Of a stretch of DNA of 64,000 bases, positions 47,801-55,332 are shown in pieces; position 1 is the stretch's first letter; every line of letters starts with the position of its first letter. The translations under genes and the position numbers were made by a program. The stretch covers positions 1-64,000 of the forward strand of contig WJLW01000004.1 in NCBI GenBank assembly GCA_014728295.1, written 5' to 3'. Source of the stretch: Chitinivibrionales bacterium. Its GTDB lineage: Bacteria > Fibrobacterota > Chitinivibrionia > Chitinivibrionales > WJKA01. The notes below the pieces were generated by a model, which saw only the letters and a program-made list of their open reading frames with translations, made no database searches and was not told the DNA's origin.

Positions 47801-49505
47801 CGATATTGAAAAGGCAATTGCCTATGCGAATAATGGTTTCGGCAAAGTCGACAGTCTGGAGATCTTTTACCTCAAAGAACTGAAAGCCCGTCCCGATTCG
47901 CTGATCATTTACTGGCCGCAAAAAGGTGATGCTTATCAAAAAACCGTCACCTACGGCATTTCACTCGATCCTTCCAATGCAAAACAGGTGCATGTTTCAT
48001 TGCCCGATCCGTTCCCTGAAGAGTTGACAACCTATGCAGGATCCGACCTGCTGGGTGTGCATTACTGGCAGGATCCCTCAACGCCCGACTTGCAGGGCGA
48101 GATTACACCTTTTAAAATCAAGGATGCAGTTGGGCCGTTGTTGACCTCCGGCCAACTTGTCGAGCGCGTCGACCCCGGCAATGATACGCTCTACGTAACG
48201 TTTACCGAAGAGATTATCAATGCCCGACTGGAAGGCATCTCACTCGAACTTATCAAACAGGGAGCAAGCGATACCATTGCGCTTACTATTTTTGAAGCAT
48301 CGCAAGTAAATGGAACGATTCGTATCGTGGCCAAAGATGAAGGCGACAAGGCTCCTGCGGCGGGTGACAGCCTGCGTATCATTCCCGACGGGCCACTCAC
48401 CGACAACTACGCCAACAAGGCACATGCGCTTAACCGCCCCATTCCCCTTTCGATCAAGCCCATAGCAGCCTCTATCGAACAGTCGTGGTATGTCGACGCA
48501 AATGCTGACGGCACTGTCGATGCAGCATACGTAGCATTTGCCAAAGCAGTAGACATTTCAACCCTCCATGTCAGCTTCACCTGGACAAATAATAACAGCA
48601 CCGAGCCGCTCAGCGACAGTCTGCTCTCATACGCAAGCGACAGCCAGACCGTACGCATCAATTTACTTGGCGCATTTGTCAAACAGGTTGCAGATCAGAC
48701 TTCAGGTGAGATGTCGGTGCTGGTCGTTGACTCGGCATTCGACGGCACGCAGAAAACTGCAATCGTACAGGACAGTGCCGCACCGGTCATTACCTCTGCC
48801 AATTTCAGCCCCGGTGCGGTTTATGCAGATCAGAGCGCCGCTCCCGACACCCTGGTAGTCGCCTTTTCGGAGGGTATCGCCGGTACGCATGCAGGCAAGC
48901 CATATCGACTGATTAATCCGAAATCCGCGAATGAGTATACCTTTACCCTTGATTCACTGAGTTGGGAAGGCGTCAAATATCGCTATCTCGTCTCATCAAT
49001 TGACGGCATTACCTTCCCGGAGGATGAAGACTCGATCTGGATCAGTGCTGCCAGTCGGATCACCGACCTCAACGGTAATATCCAGGATAATGCCGGTAAT
49101 CGCAAAACTGCCATGAACGTGAAGGATCTTGAATTCAAATTGCAAATCGGTGTTACCAATAATCCTTTCGTCCCCGGCAAAAGCAGGATCGGCAACACTT
49201 TTGCATCACTACCGGAAGTCAAGAACGGCTATGGCACGCTGGTAATAGTGGATCCGGTCGTGCGCGCAACTGATGATGTCGCGCTTACTTCCCAATGCAC
49301 GATCTATGATCCGCTGGGTAACGTCATCGTTGCGAATACCGAAATGGCCAAGGACCCGAACAGCAACAAGCGGTATCTCTTCTGGGACGGAACCAATCGA
49401 TTCGGCAGGCGCGTCGGATCCGGTTCGTATCTTGCGATGGTCAGGATTGATGTGCAAGGAAAGGATACCAAGGTAGAGCAATTGATGATCGGCGTAGCGC
49501 GATAA
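44853..49505 (+). CDS. Giant secreted beta-helix/Ig-like protein with FlgD-type C-terminal domain
   Basis: 1550 residues with an AAGGAGAGG site. After a signal peptide (about 1-22), residues 23-330 form a right-handed beta-helix (A-Y-T-S-I-Q-A-A-V-D-D-A, then repeated N-x-I-x-x-N coils). The remaining 1200 residues are a string of beta-sandwich modules, including an invasin-like segment (Y-D-V-Q-V-Q-V-Y-D-K-F-D-N-K near 790). The end (I-Y-D-P-L-G-N-V, then W-D-G-T-N-R-F-G-R-R-V-G-S-G-S-Y) is a FlgD-like Ig domain, used as a sorting tail in gliding-type secretion. It lies 110 bases downstream of the GH8 gene and may be co-transcribed. Probably a cell-surface polysaccharide-binding or lyase-like protein. 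Confidence 0.8.
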   Translation: MHFRHISRIYVTILSMAAIIAAKTFTVSKDGRGAYTSIQAAVDDAGKNDIVKILDNAVYEEQVDLDSTKSGLLLTSANPTSLNKPTIRHKDIEHIKPRTCQEAHNEDLIDFDRNGALRLLRTRNITIDGIKVDGGGVFPFGANGIWDEGSVQCKWPLQHGNAAIAIWVSGDIAIRNCEISNAFIGISVKDRNEGGIYANANPADIEPWNVVPLSGFGKTGNHLIEHNRVHDNSWGMFFESTWDLGSVIRYNLLYENHHPDMATANEIKSLTSEGANQPGGAMWFKDHMLSPLAIYNNTFWHNYTIFAGHWRPGAQHLVFNNIYGEPFTYWGQYTPFQNPFHALDKAFKSRMWHCVYAAQSELSTRQQKVEAGEYDQGTQKYIKVDSLVTFYQPRITNDLGEPEKSSLDIELTIPLSTGDVTKTQTLSNVALPGGLLTKVFAAEAGIRWLETPFKSTDPADPDFLTPNWDNPNVQKYIVDQGWPEAGIRDADGTLADLGAIPSGGTPEPLATLKPLAPVIINGTEATIRFDFAVEKGSFNSPKIKYFRFIKNIAFQPDAFGGNVKPIPASDIMEITPSSSAVNFGENTFTVDIPARGDDDFYAFFEIIVEGTDANGKSAASTVGFMPYRKLDYGLEITIYDITETTKLDQVRAGDTVKLKIVGKKADGTNFLNTIDPAEVNLNSGADLLTHTMEQFSLPNGIDGGRITKPVVFTKVPQNGFEYVSASGLWEDPGEKNSVAFFGVSDAIRVLPGDPDKAIFEDPPSNSISANPPIIDPGQTYDVQVQVYDKFDNKINQATSVSIKSLHPLIGNVEGLKSSSTDTTGAVSFKSKVTNGALHEVYTLETTLTVNSRKDSADLKVGKARDKLWVYYSDTASYDPSVALRGNAGDERYPVVIAASTSGADILTSRTTEFEVTVSSGIAVYASESDSNATYSFSLKDGRITIWLRGTNVAVNGNISVAPVSDNTILSNTRENIYFTRQSTDIEKAIAYANNGFGKVDSLEIFYLKELKARPDSLIIYWPQKGDAYQKTVTYGISLDPSNAKQVHVSLPDPFPEELTTYAGSDLLGVHYWQDPSTPDLQGEITPFKIKDAVGPLLTSGQLVERVDPGNDTLYVTFTEEIINARLEGISLELIKQGASDTIALTIFEASQVNGTIRIVAKDEGDKAPAAGDSLRIIPDGPLTDNYANKAHALNRPIPLSIKPIAASIEQSWYVDANADGTVDAAYVAFAKAVDISTLHVSFTWTNNNSTEPLSDSLLSYASDSQTVRINLLGAFVKQVADQTSGEMSVLVVDSAFDGTQKTAIVQDSAAPVITSANFSPGAVYADQSAAPDTLVVAFSEGIAGTHAGKPYRLINPKSANEYTFTLDSLSWEGVKYRYLVSSIDGITFPEDEDSIWISAASRITDLNGNIQDNAGNRKTAMNVKDLEFKLQIGVTNNPFVPGKSRIGNTFASLPEVKNGYGTLVIVDPVVRATDDVALTSQCTIYDPLGNVIVANTEMAKDPNSNKRYLFWDGTNRFGRRVGSGSYLAMVRIDVQGKDTKVEQLMIGVAR

Positions 49506-49656
49506 AATTATCCTACTTCCAATATAAACCGGCTTCGCCGGAGAGGTCAGACGTCAGTCGTCAGAGGTCAGCCGGAATCGATCTTGATATATTGCGAAAA
49601 GCATACGCAAAAATCGTAGAAGCTACCAACTGAGAGTCTAAGCAACACCCTACTTT

Positions 49657-49690
49657 GGCCCGGCGCGCAATGAGTGTCGGGCCTTTTTTT
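49657..49690 (+). terminator. Intrinsic terminator after the giant beta-helix gene
   Basis: GGCCCGGC (49657-49664) pairs with GTCGGGCC (49676-49683), with one mismatch, followed by seven T. It lies about 150 bases after the stop at 49505 and is the natural end of the GH8/beta-helix transcript. Confidence 0.75.
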
Positions 49691-49802
49691 GGGTGGAGGC
49701 GTGTATTTGCGTGTCAGCCGCAATGACACCTCCCAGCGGTGAATAGGACCTTCCTTACGGTCGGCGCCCGGACTAGCTTGCGCAGCATTATTTCGGGATA
49801 TC

Positions 49803-49860
49803 ATCGCCTTGTCGCGTCATCGCCTCGTCGCGTCGTTGCGTCGTCGTTTCGTAGCGTCGT
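49803..49860. repeat. Low-complexity TCGCGTC/CGTCGT repeat tract
   Basis: Short degenerate copies of GTCGCGTC and CGTCGT run through this stretch. A similar GTCAGA-rich tract lies at 49546-49571. Both are in a gene-poor gap and look like slipped-strand debris. Confidence 0.6.
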
Positions 49861-49937
49861 GAACGTTCACAAAAAAATCCGGAACTAAGTAACTATGCTG
49901 CCTACTTCAAAAAATTGCCGCGTGCGCATATTCAATT

Positions 49938-50530
49938 TTGTTGACAATCGCGCTGTTGACAGCAAAAACCCATTCCCAGTGCGACGTAAACGATCCCCTT
50001 CCCTATTCGCCTATTGCAAATCCGTTGCCTGATACTCTCGATATTCAATGCGCAAACACATGCAGTGAGAATCGATATGCACACCTCAAGGCCAAACAAG
50101 CATCGTTTTCGCTGCAAATCGTTGCGTTGGCAATCCCTATTCTCCCGAAACAGCAACGCTGCCGGCCAATCTCGCCACGGCCTGCGCAGCGCGCAACCGG
50201 CAGGCGATACTCATACTCGTCACCTCCCTGGCAAAACGTGTCGAGCACCTTGACATAAGCGGTACGGTTTGACGGATGGCTATGTCGGCAATCAAAAAGC
50301 CATCATATCGATTATTCGCACTCGTCCAGGCAACAGCATGATATTGAATCTCGGGGTAGGCTCACCTATCAATCACGACCTGCTCGAAGGCGTGGTCTGT
50401 GGGGGCCGGGGAGTCTGTATAAATATCCGCCAGGACAGTACGGTGAAGCGCATCTGAAGATCGTCGAATTCTCTGAATTGAATGGGGCTCCGGTGCTCGC
50501 AGCAGGACAAATATTCACCGCATCGCTATA
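49938..50530 (+). pseudogene. Possible degenerate coding relic
   Basis: Protein-like segments occur on one strand but jump between frames. One is F-A-A-N-R-C-V-G-N-P-Y, then L-P-A-N-L-A-T-A-C (frame from about 50110). Another is D-G-Y-V-G-N-Q-K-A-I-I-S-I-I-R (from 50272) with L-N-L-G-V-G-S-P-I-N. A third is K-I-V-E-F-S-E-L-N-G-A-P-V-L (about 50458). Stops and frame changes separate them, as expected for a decayed gene. The parent family is not recognised. Nothing else is visible in the 1.3 kb gap apart from the terminator and repeats. Confidence 0.35.
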
Positions 50531-50801
50531 GCGTTTGCCGATATTGGTTCTTTAAGTCTAAGCATTCTATTTGCCAGGAAGCGTGTCGTCATTCTGGCTT
50601 AGAAGTTGTCTTCATTGAAGTAAGCTATTACAATTTTATATTTTACATCTCCAATGGTAAGTAAAGGGTATATTATTCAAACATTTAATTTCCTGCGGCT
50701 TTCTTTTTGAGATGCTTATAGGTAAACACTTCCTCGGCATTCAGGATCTTGTAAACTTACAAATTTATGTATATGGTGTAATCTTTTGACAGGATACTAT
50801 A

Positions 50802-53800
50802 ATGGATAAATCAGACCTTGTGAGCGCAGTTGCTTTAGTTGATAAAACCATTGATCAGCTACGATATTTCGGTCAAAAGGAAGACAATGAATTTTCGGGG
50901 GAAAGCATCTCAATCTCTCTTGTCATGTTGCCGGGATTGCTATTAGATCTCAGAATAAACAGCTTGTTGAATAGAGAAAAAAAAGAGCCGGTATGTTCTT
51001 TAGGAGGCAAAGCTTCTCGCACGGCCAAAATCCTCTGGGGTCTTCTGTCACCCGAAGATGAAATAATTGAACCATATCTCATTGCAAAAACAAGCCCTTT
51101 GGGTGCATTAATGCTGAGAAATGAGCTGTCGGGGACAAGCGCACGTAAGCTTTTTGACGCCAAATATCAAGATTTCATCCAAGTTGATAATAGTATTATC
51201 GAACCGAGATGCGCAGCCAGGCTATATGAAGAAGAGATACAATTGGAAAGTTGTACGGTAAAAATATCATTGCGCGATAAAGGTTCCCATCACGTTGTTT
51301 TGCCAAAAGCATACACGGTAAATCATGAGCTGAGTTCAACAGACCTGAAGGAGAGATTATACTCAAAACCTCTATTAAAAAATGCAAGAGCAATTCTTTT
51401 AGCGTCAATGACCACCCCGTGTTATAGTGAGCTTTATAAAACTATAATTGAACACATTCAGCCGGGCATGGCGAAGCTATTTCTTGATGTTGGTCGGCAT
51501 ATTGAATATGGGAGAATTGAAGAACAAATTAAGCTTCTAAAAACGGACAGTTCAAAAATATGTTGTGTTTTCGTACCCGTACGCGTTTTAAGAAACTCCT
51601 CAATTGACGAAAGAAAGCAATTCGAAAAACTGTGGTCGTGGTCCAAAGTGCCTATGATATCATATGGCGATAACAAAACGGTCATGCTTATAAAAGATGA
51701 TACCGGCAGGTTAGGACAAATTAACTTGCCGGGCGAAATTGATTTTTCAAAGGAAAACGTTTCGGAAGCTTTCAAAGCAGGAATCATTTTAGCCAGGTCA
51801 ATTCACATGTCAATCTATGACGTAAGCGATACGGAAGGCCGGGGCAATCTGAGAGCTTATCTTTTAAGCCAGTGGCAAAATGCCTGGGAAACCTATATAG
51901 CATTTGGCGTCGCACTTGCAAAACATGTTGAAAAGCATACGATAAGCAAAGGTATGCGCAAGCTGGTGGAAGAGTATTGCGCAGAAACTCCGGAAGCTGT
52001 CCCTTTCGACCCCGGCGATAAACCTTCTGCAAAATTCGAATCCATTTCCGGTTATAAATCGCTTTCATTCACACAGGCTCATCTTAACAACCTGGTTAGA
52101 TATTTTTCCTGCCGCAGAGAAAAAAAGCTGGAATGCCCGGATTTATCCCTGTGCAGCAAGCCTGAGTGCGAAGGCGGTTGCATGGGCAAAGGAAGTAAAT
52201 CTTCTCGAAAGCGCGCGGCTGTGCTTCTTGATCTCGACGGTACCCTGATTAATTCAGAAGTACAGAGAAGACGAATGGTTTCAAAAGCTTTTTCTGTACT
52301 GTTAACTGAAATGCGATGCTTTCACAAGAAAGATCTCTGCCCGCTAAATACAGCGATAGACTATTTCCAGAAATATGTTTATAACTTATGGCCACTCTAT
52401 AAAAAATATAAAATAGGAAATTTCAGGCAACATTGGAATCATGCAGGGTGGTATGCAGGCTTGCTTGTATTCCTTATGCACAAAACTTGCTTTAATGATA
52501 TGAAAAAATGGTATGCCAGAGAAGACATTTCGGAAACGGATACCGACAAACTAAAAAAGATGAAGGTAAGCGATATTGATTGGCTTCCTAATTTTAAGTC
52601 GTATTACGACAGCACTATCAAAGAATACCAGAATGAGATTCAAAGAGCGCAACATGTTTTCAACCAAACCAAAATTTACCCCTATGGCGGCGTTATTGAT
52701 TTTCTGGAGTCATTGCGATTGACCGACGCGTTTGAACTATATGTGGTGACCGAAGGAGAAACCGATACCCAAAGGATGAAAATAACCAATTCGGGGCTCA
52801 AAAAATACTTCGATGAGAATCATGTTTTGACAACCAGCGATGCCGGCGAGCCAATAAGAGAACTCGAAAAATTGGCATGGGAAACCGACCTACTTGTCAG
52901 TGAGAGCGAAGAGGCCAAGCATAGCTATGAAAAAGCGCAGAGTTCACTTGAAGATTTAAACAGGCTCAGCGATGACGTTTTGCAAAGATTACTTGACAAT
53001 AACGAGTACGAATCAGAAATTAAGCAAATAGTAGACCCACATAAAAAAAAGCTTCTGAAATTGCGGAAGACCAAAGAGGCCCAAAAAAAGCGGATCGTTG
53101 AAATTCTGGAAGTAGCAAAATTCGCTAAGGCAGTTATCAATCGGCTTGCGCAGAAGAGCGGAAAAGCGTATTATGCCGCCGTTATAAGAGCAATTCTCCG
53201 AGATCCGTTCAGAGCGCTTGAAGAGTTGAAATCCTTTGAAAATTTAATGAATGACGTGCCGCCTGAAAACCGCATGAAATTTGTCATGATCGGAGATCGC
53301 CAGGACAATGATATTGAATGGCCTAAAAAGCTTCTGGGAGAGAAGCTTCTGGCTATCAGGGTGATTAGCAGCAAATATGCAAAAGATCCCAAGCAGAAAG
53401 AATCTGCCACTGCAGGAGTAGAACCAAAATATCAACCCGATTATATTGTGCACACAATAGAACAGGCAAAGCTGCTGCTGCTCAATAAAAATATCTGGGA
53501 CGAAATAAAGTGTATTCAAAACACTCCGGTTTTCGATTGGAGAATCGAATACTCACCATCAAATTGGAGATCAAAAACGAGCACAATAGCAAGTACGCCA
53601 AGTATAGGCATGGAGTACATTCTACTTGGCATAGAGCTGCACACCACCCGTTATGGCCTGATACATAAAATCTGCTCCCGAGTATTGTGTGACTTCCTGG
53701 CCACGCTTTCAGATAGTGAAGTTTCAATTGTTTTAGGTGGCGTACTCGATTCGGCAAAGAGCTGTGTTGCCCGTAAAGCCGGTGTTCTCAATGTTATTTC

Positions 53801-54122
53801 CAAGGGATTAATTGCAAAAGCAATTATTCAGGTTTCTGAACGGCATATAGCTTGGCTGGAGAAGATAATCGATGACTTGGGTGTTAAAAACCAGGAACAT
53901 TTTGATCCACTTTTTCAAGATCGCTACGATCAATCATATCATATGCAGCAATGCATCGAAACGATTTTGACTATGTGCAATAGTCTATCAAAAAAGCAGC
54001 AACAGCTTATACCAAAGATGTGTTCTCTTAAGACAAAAATCGAAACAATTGTAAAAAGCGATCCCCATACATTCCCAGCCGTTACTTTAGGTCAATGCCG
54101 CGCCGGCTGCAATCATTTATAA
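50802..54122 (+). CDS. PfkB-like/HAD hydrolase fusion protein with cysteine-rich linker, unknown system
   Basis: 1106 residues. The N-terminal part (about 35-410) resembles the ribokinase/PfkB fold: G-G-K-A-S-R-T-A at 68-75 in place of G-G-A-G-A-N-V-A, and a later S-E-A-F-K-A-G-I-I-L where kinases have G-A-G-D-A-F-x-A-G, so the catalytic Asp looks changed. A cysteine-rich knuckle (C-S-K-P-E-C-E-G-G-C near 455) leads to a HAD domain: D-L-D-G-T-L near 476, T-E-G-E-T-D-T near 648, G-D-R-Q-D-N-D near 828. A charged coiled-coil insert of about 110 residues lies at 685-795. The last 200 residues are unrecognised and helical. AT-richer than its neighbours. The metallo-beta-lactamase gene follows within 31 bases. 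Confidence 0.75.
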   Translation: MDKSDLVSAVALVDKTIDQLRYFGQKEDNEFSGESISISLVMLPGLLLDLRINSLLNREKKEPVCSLGGKASRTAKILWGLLSPEDEIIEPYLIAKTSPLGALMLRNELSGTSARKLFDAKYQDFIQVDNSIIEPRCAARLYEEEIQLESCTVKISLRDKGSHHVVLPKAYTVNHELSSTDLKERLYSKPLLKNARAILLASMTTPCYSELYKTIIEHIQPGMAKLFLDVGRHIEYGRIEEQIKLLKTDSSKICCVFVPVRVLRNSSIDERKQFEKLWSWSKVPMISYGDNKTVMLIKDDTGRLGQINLPGEIDFSKENVSEAFKAGIILARSIHMSIYDVSDTEGRGNLRAYLLSQWQNAWETYIAFGVALAKHVEKHTISKGMRKLVEEYCAETPEAVPFDPGDKPSAKFESISGYKSLSFTQAHLNNLVRYFSCRREKKLECPDLSLCSKPECEGGCMGKGSKSSRKRAAVLLDLDGTLINSEVQRRRMVSKAFSVLLTEMRCFHKKDLCPLNTAIDYFQKYVYNLWPLYKKYKIGNFRQHWNHAGWYAGLLVFLMHKTCFNDMKKWYAREDISETDTDKLKKMKVSDIDWLPNFKSYYDSTIKEYQNEIQRAQHVFNQTKIYPYGGVIDFLESLRLTDAFELYVVTEGETDTQRMKITNSGLKKYFDENHVLTTSDAGEPIRELEKLAWETDLLVSESEEAKHSYEKAQSSLEDLNRLSDDVLQRLLDNNEYESEIKQIVDPHKKKLLKLRKTKEAQKKRIVEILEVAKFAKAVINRLAQKSGKAYYAAVIRAILRDPFRALEELKSFENLMNDVPPENRMKFVMIGDRQDNDIEWPKKLLGEKLLAIRVISSKYAKDPKQKESATAGVEPKYQPDYIVHTIEQAKLLLLNKNIWDEIKCIQNTPVFDWRIEYSPSNWRSKTSTIASTPSIGMEYILLGIELHTTRYGLIHKICSRVLCDFLATLSDSEVSIVLGGVLDSAKSCVARKAGVLNVISKGLIAKAIIQVSERHIAWLEKIIDDLGVKNQEHFDPLFQDRYDQSYHMQQCIETILTMCNSLSKKQQQLIPKMCSLKTKIETIVKSDPHTFPAVTLGQCRAGCNHL

Positions 54123-54152
54123 AGCTTGCTTATTTGCACATCAGGAGCGTAC

Positions 54153-55154
54153 ATGCACTTTGACAATTCAGATCAAACAATACTTAAAATTTTAAGGGAG
54201 ATATACGCCGGCTCAAATGAGCTGAGCGCAAAAGCATTATCCAAGCTCAAGACATTTGAAAAACGAAGTACAAGCTCGCGTACGATAAACCGCAATGATC
54301 ACTTCCTGGAATTTCCAAAACAATTTTCTTCTTATACGCCGGTAATGGATTCTTATGGCCGCAAAGCTGTCGGCGGCGGATATTTTTTAGTAATAAACGG
54401 CTATGGCTGCGTTATTGATCCAGGGCATCATTTCTTGCAAAACTTCTTTTGTCTGGGAAGAACAATAAATGATATAGACGCAATCTTTGTCACGCATTTT
54501 CATGATGATCACTACGCGGATTTGCCGGCACTTTTATCATTGCTCTATAGAAGAAGCAAAGCCAAACCAGACTCAAAAGTTGATGTTTTTCTCGACTCAG
54601 AGACATTTAATCTGTTCAATCCAATACTCAGCACTGCAGATTATGTCGGGAAGCTTGAACGACTTAGCTCTTCAAAAAAGCTTGAATATGAGTCGCCAAT
54701 GCAGATATCTGCTGAGTGCCTTCCGACGCATCACAATGTTTTTGGCAAATACGATACCGGTGTGGGGCTGCATTTCAAGCTGAAACTAAAAGGCAGCAGT
54801 ATTATTATCACCGGCGATACAGCATGGAACGAAGAGATAGAAAAGTACTACCGAATGCGATTTCATGAATTAAATGCAGCAAAAATTCTTATTGCACATG
54901 TAAGCACAGTTCATAAAGACGAAGGCGCTATTATTGGTGCTGACTATTATGTGGAAAATCCAATGCCGCACAAAAATCACCTGGCAATATATGGCTTATG
55001 TAAATGCATTTCGGCCACTCGTCCCGAGCGAGTAATCCTGTCCGAGATTGGTGAGGAATTAGAGGGGATAATCGACAAAATAGGTGAAATAATTTCTGAG
55101 CATTACCAAGTTGCCGTATCGGTAGCTCGTATGGGATCCAACATTATTCTTTAG
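54153..55154 (+). CDS. Metallo-beta-lactamase-fold hydrolase paired with the PfkB-like/HAD fusion
   Basis: 333 residues from the ATG at 54153, placed by AGGAG at 54143; a TTG start 9 codons earlier lacks a site. A helical extension of about 60 residues precedes a complete metallo-beta-lactamase fold: H115-F-H117-D-D119-H120 (motif T-H-F-H-D-D-H), H193/H194, D222 in I-T-G-D-T, and H276. All zinc or iron ligands for a two-metal site are present, so it should be active. Such enzymes cleave phosphodiesters, nucleic acids, cyclic nucleotides or thioesters. It lies 30 bases after the fusion gene, and the pair forms a two-gene unit. Substrate unknown; no CASP/RNase motifs are evident. Confidence 0.85.
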   Translation: MHFDNSDQTILKILREIYAGSNELSAKALSKLKTFEKRSTSSRTINRNDHFLEFPKQFSSYTPVMDSYGRKAVGGGYFLVINGYGCVIDPGHHFLQNFFCLGRTINDIDAIFVTHFHDDHYADLPALLSLLYRRSKAKPDSKVDVFLDSETFNLFNPILSTADYVGKLERLSSSKKLEYESPMQISAECLPTHHNVFGKYDTGVGLHFKLKLKGSSIIITGDTAWNEEIEKYYRMRFHELNAAKILIAHVSTVHKDEGAIIGADYYVENPMPHKNHLAIYGLCKCISATRPERVILSEIGEELEGIIDKIGEIISEHYQVAVSVARMGSNIIL

Positions 55155-55332
55155 CCGGGAATGTTGCCGGGAAACATACCGACCGGAGAATACCCGCATA
55201 AGACATAAATGTAGTGAGGCTGAATTCAAGGTTTTTTACATTGCCGAATATTTCCTGAAACCCTCACGCCAACAGTGTCGAGACCATCAAGCCACCTGTT
55301 CATCACTCCACCATCCCGCACCCGCAAAATCA

